From assembly GCF_003635045.1 (NCBI RefSeq), contig NZ_RBXT01000001.1, positions 1,116,001 to 1,180,000 of the forward strand: 64,000 nt of DNA, read 5' to 3'. This document shows, one piece after another, positions 62,361-64,000 of the stretch. Numbering within the stretch: the first letter of the stretch is position 1; every line of letters begins with the position of its first letter. The stretch comes from Terracoccus luteus. Lineage in GTDB: Bacteria; Actinomycetota; Actinomycetes; Actinomycetales; Dermatophilaceae. A program made the position numbers and the translations under genes. The notes beneath the pieces are model-generated. The model searched no databases. It was not told the origin of the DNA and saw only the letters and a program-made list of their open reading frames with translations.

Positions 62361-63725
62361 ATGCCGCCCTCCGCCCTCCCCGACGGCGAGCCCGCCCCGG
62401 CGTCGGGCGAGCTCCCCCCCGCCTCCCTGCGCGCCCTGCCCGACGGAGAGCTCGGCGTGTACGTGCACGTGCCGTTCTGTTCGGTGCGGTGCGGCTACTG
62501 CGACTTCAACACCTACACCCTCACCGAGCTCGGTGGCCCCGACGCCCGCGTCGGCCTCGACACCTACGCCGACGCCGCCCTGCTCGAGCTGGACCTGGCC
62601 GCCCGGGTGCTCGGCCCGGACGCCCCGCCCGTGTCGACCGTGTTCGTCGGCGGGGGCACGCCGACCATGCTGCGGTCGGCCGACCTCGTGAGGGTGCTCG
62701 ACGGCATCCGTGAGCGGTTCGGCCTCACCGACGACGCCGAGGTCACGACCGAGGCCAATCCCGACAGCGTCTCGCCGGAGTCGGTGGCCGAGCTGGCCCG
62801 CGGCGGGTTCACCCGCGTCTCGCTCGGCATGCAGTCGGCGGTGCCGCACGTGCTGCGGACGCTGGAGCGGACGCACGACCCCGCCAACGTGGCCCGGGCC
62901 CTGCACGCGGTGCGGGCGGCCGGGATGCAGGTCAGCCTCGACCTCATCTACGGCACGCCGGGGGAGTCGCTCGAGGACTGGCGCACCAGCCTCGAGACGG
63001 CGCTCGCGCTGGAGCCGGACCACGTGTCGGCCTACGCGCTCGTCGTCGAGGACGGCACCAAGCTCGCCGCCCAGGTGCGGCGCGGGGTCGTCGCCGCCCC
63101 CGACGACGACGACGAGGCCGACAAGTACGAGCTGGCCGACGACCTGCTCTCGGCCGCCGGCTACGGCTGGTACGAGGTGAGCAACTGGGCCCGCGACGAG
63201 GCGTCACGGTGCCGGCACAACCTCGCCTACTGGCGCGGCACGAGCTGGTGGGGCGTCGGTCCCGGGGCGCACAGCCACGTCGGCGGGACGCGCTGGTGGA
63301 ACGCCAAGCACCCGGTGGCGTGGGCCGGCCGGCTCGCCGCAGGGGAGTCCCCGGCGCAGGCCCGCGAGGTCCTGACGGAGGACCAGCGCCACGACGAGCG
63401 GGTGCTGCTCGGGAGCCGCCTCGTCGAGGGACTGCCGCTCGACGAGCTCGGTGGGTCGGGCGCCGGTGGGTCCGGCGCCGGTGGGCGTGGCGCGATCGCC
63501 GGGCTCATCGCCGACGGGCTCGTCGACGGGGCGGCGGCGGTGGGTCGGCGACGGGTCGTGCTCACGCGCCGGGGCCGCCTGCTCGCCGACACGGTCGTGC
63601 ACCGCCTCCTCGGTGGGGCGGACGAGAGCTCGGGCGTCCCGGCCGCGCCCGCCACCGGCGATGCACCGACCGACCTGTCGGGCGACCTGACCCCCCACCT
63701 CACCCGCTACGAGGAGCGAGCATGA
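62361..63725 (+). CDS. hemW: Radical-SAM heme chaperone HemW
   Basis: A 454-residue HemN-like radical-SAM protein that binds and transfers heme. The cluster motif is PFCSVRCGYCDF (C40, C44, C47), followed by FVGGGTPTML, RVSLGMQS, SLDLIYGTPGES and the HemW-specific HNLAYWRGTSWWGVGPGAHS. A Gly/Ala/Ser repeat (GGSGAGGSGAGG, ~365-378) sits in the C-terminal region, and a low-complexity tail follows. HNxxYW supports HemW rather than coproporphyrinogen dehydrogenase. The final ATGA overlaps the next gene's start. Confidence 0.94.
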   Translation: MPPSALPDGEPAPASGELPPASLRALPDGELGVYVHVPFCSVRCGYCDFNTYTLTELGGPDARVGLDTYADAALLELDLAARVLGPDAPPVSTVFVGGGTPTMLRSADLVRVLDGIRERFGLTDDAEVTTEANPDSVSPESVAELARGGFTRVSLGMQSAVPHVLRTLERTHDPANVARALHAVRAAGMQVSLDLIYGTPGESLEDWRTSLETALALEPDHVSAYALVVEDGTKLAAQVRRGVVAAPDDDDEADKYELADDLLSAAGYGWYEVSNWARDEASRCRHNLAYWRGTSWWGVGPGAHSHVGGTRWWNAKHPVAWAGRLAAGESPAQAREVLTEDQRHDERVLLGSRLVEGLPLDELGGSGAGGSGAGGRGAIAGLIADGLVDGAAAVGRRRVVLTRRGRLLADTVVHRLLGGADESSGVPAAPATGDAPTDLSGDLTPHLTRYEERA

Positions 63726-64000
63726 GCGCGACGACGAGGCCTCTCGGTCACGACACGGGAGCGACTGCGACACAGGGTGACTCGAGCGGGCGGCATCCGG
63801 TGGGGTCGGCCGGTGACGCCAGCTCGGCACCCACCCCGCCGGTCACGCCGACGGAGGCCGTGAGGCGGGCCCGGGCCGTCTTCGCCTCCGGCGTGACCAG
63901 GCCCGTCGACTGGCGCCTGGCGCGGCTGGCCGAGCTGCGGCGACTGCTCACCGAGCAGGAGGACGTGCTGTGCGCCGCGCTGCACGACGACCTGCGCAAG
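63722..64000 (+). CDS. Aldehyde dehydrogenase, N-terminal fragment (runs off window)
   Basis: The ATG at 63722 overlaps the hemW stop (ATGA) and opens a frame with no stop to the window end (93 codons). After a Ser/Thr/Gly-rich head of about 37 residues, the sequence TEAVRRARAVFASGVTRPVD is followed by WRLARLAELRRLLTEQEDVL and ALHDDLRK. This is the start of a class-3-type aldehyde dehydrogenase. The catalytic Cys and NAD site lie beyond the window, so the call rests on this N-terminal pattern. Translational coupling to hemW is suggested by the overlap. Confidence 0.75.
   Translation, partial: MSATTRPLGHDTGATATQGDSSGRHPVGSAGDASSAPTPPVTPTEAVRRARAVFASGVTRPVDWRLARLAELRRLLTEQEDVLCAALHDDLRK

Noticed and set aside
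1-64000. tRNA or rRNA genes, transposases or phage genes
   Set aside because: None found on either strand; no T-loop-like tRNA signature, transposase motif or integrase was recognised.

Overview
This 64 kb window is chromosomal DNA from a very GC-rich actinobacterium. The pattern of GTG/TTG starts, stop-start overlaps and leaderless promoters, the rpsO-pnp, rimO-pgsA-cinA-clgR and recA-recX-miaB-miaA-dapF-hflX gene orders, and a SAM-IV riboswitch all point to Actinomycetota. Micrococcales, and within it Intrasporangiaceae-like organisms, fits best, but that is inference. It is mostly a conserved housekeeping segment with lineage-specific insertions. No tRNA, rRNA, CRISPR array, prophage or insertion sequence was seen.

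Layout. 1-3.1 kb: 3' part of lpd, a lipoprotein, and an XRE regulator with a cysteine-rich tail. 3.2-7.2 kb: rpsO-pnp and a CtaG-like membrane protein. 7.2-12.6 kb: dapB, the azlCD exporter with a His-rich acetyltransferase, thyA-folA and dapA. 12.7-15.4 kb: RNase J and a membrane-anchored EEP-family protein. 15.4-17.1 kb: a SufS-like PLP enzyme behind a SAM-IV riboswitch. 17.2-20.3 kb: ftsK. 20.4-28.3 kb: a complete kdpFABCDE potassium-uptake operon on the minus strand, with a divergent ion-channel gene. 29.2-35.7 kb: an M19 dipeptidase, rimO-pgsA-cinA-clgR, a beta-lactamase-fold protein and a dipeptide epimerase. 35.8-40.8 kb: a DUF3352 protein, DUF3046, macrodomain, recA with a LexA box, and recX. 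41-48.2 kb: YceI, miaB, def, miaA, dapF, an RsmC-like methyltransferase and hflX. 48.3-53.7 kb: a frameshifted membrane gene, a tandem GNAT protein, dinG, holA and rpsT. 53.9-64 kb: a PemK-like protein, an MFS exporter, an M48 protease, lepA, an AraC/VOC pair, a tyrosine phosphatase, a paired SMR transporter, hemW and the start of an aldehyde dehydrogenase.

Functional themes. Three lysine/diaminopimelate genes (dapA, dapB, dapF) are present. An Ala-Glu epimerase and an M19 dipeptidase could take part in peptide recycling. RNA turnover and translation are represented by pnp, RNase J, rimO, miaA, miaB, hflX, lepA and def, and DNA repair and replication by recA, recX, dinG, holA and ftsK. The kdp operon plus the neighbouring channel form a potassium block.

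Non-coding signals stand out. More than twenty genes have a TANNNT-like -10 hexamer only 6-10 bases before the start codon, which suggests leaderless transcripts. Most convergent junctions with an intergenic gap hold a GC hairpin, in several cases exceptionally long and near-perfect. Short tandem repeats, several with 13-bp units, sit at gene boundaries. The word GGATGCCG/CGGCATCC is strongly over-represented. The most interesting regulatory items are the SAM-IV riboswitch, an orphan promoter with a 5' hairpin between folA and dapA, and a multi-palindrome operator upstream of yceI.
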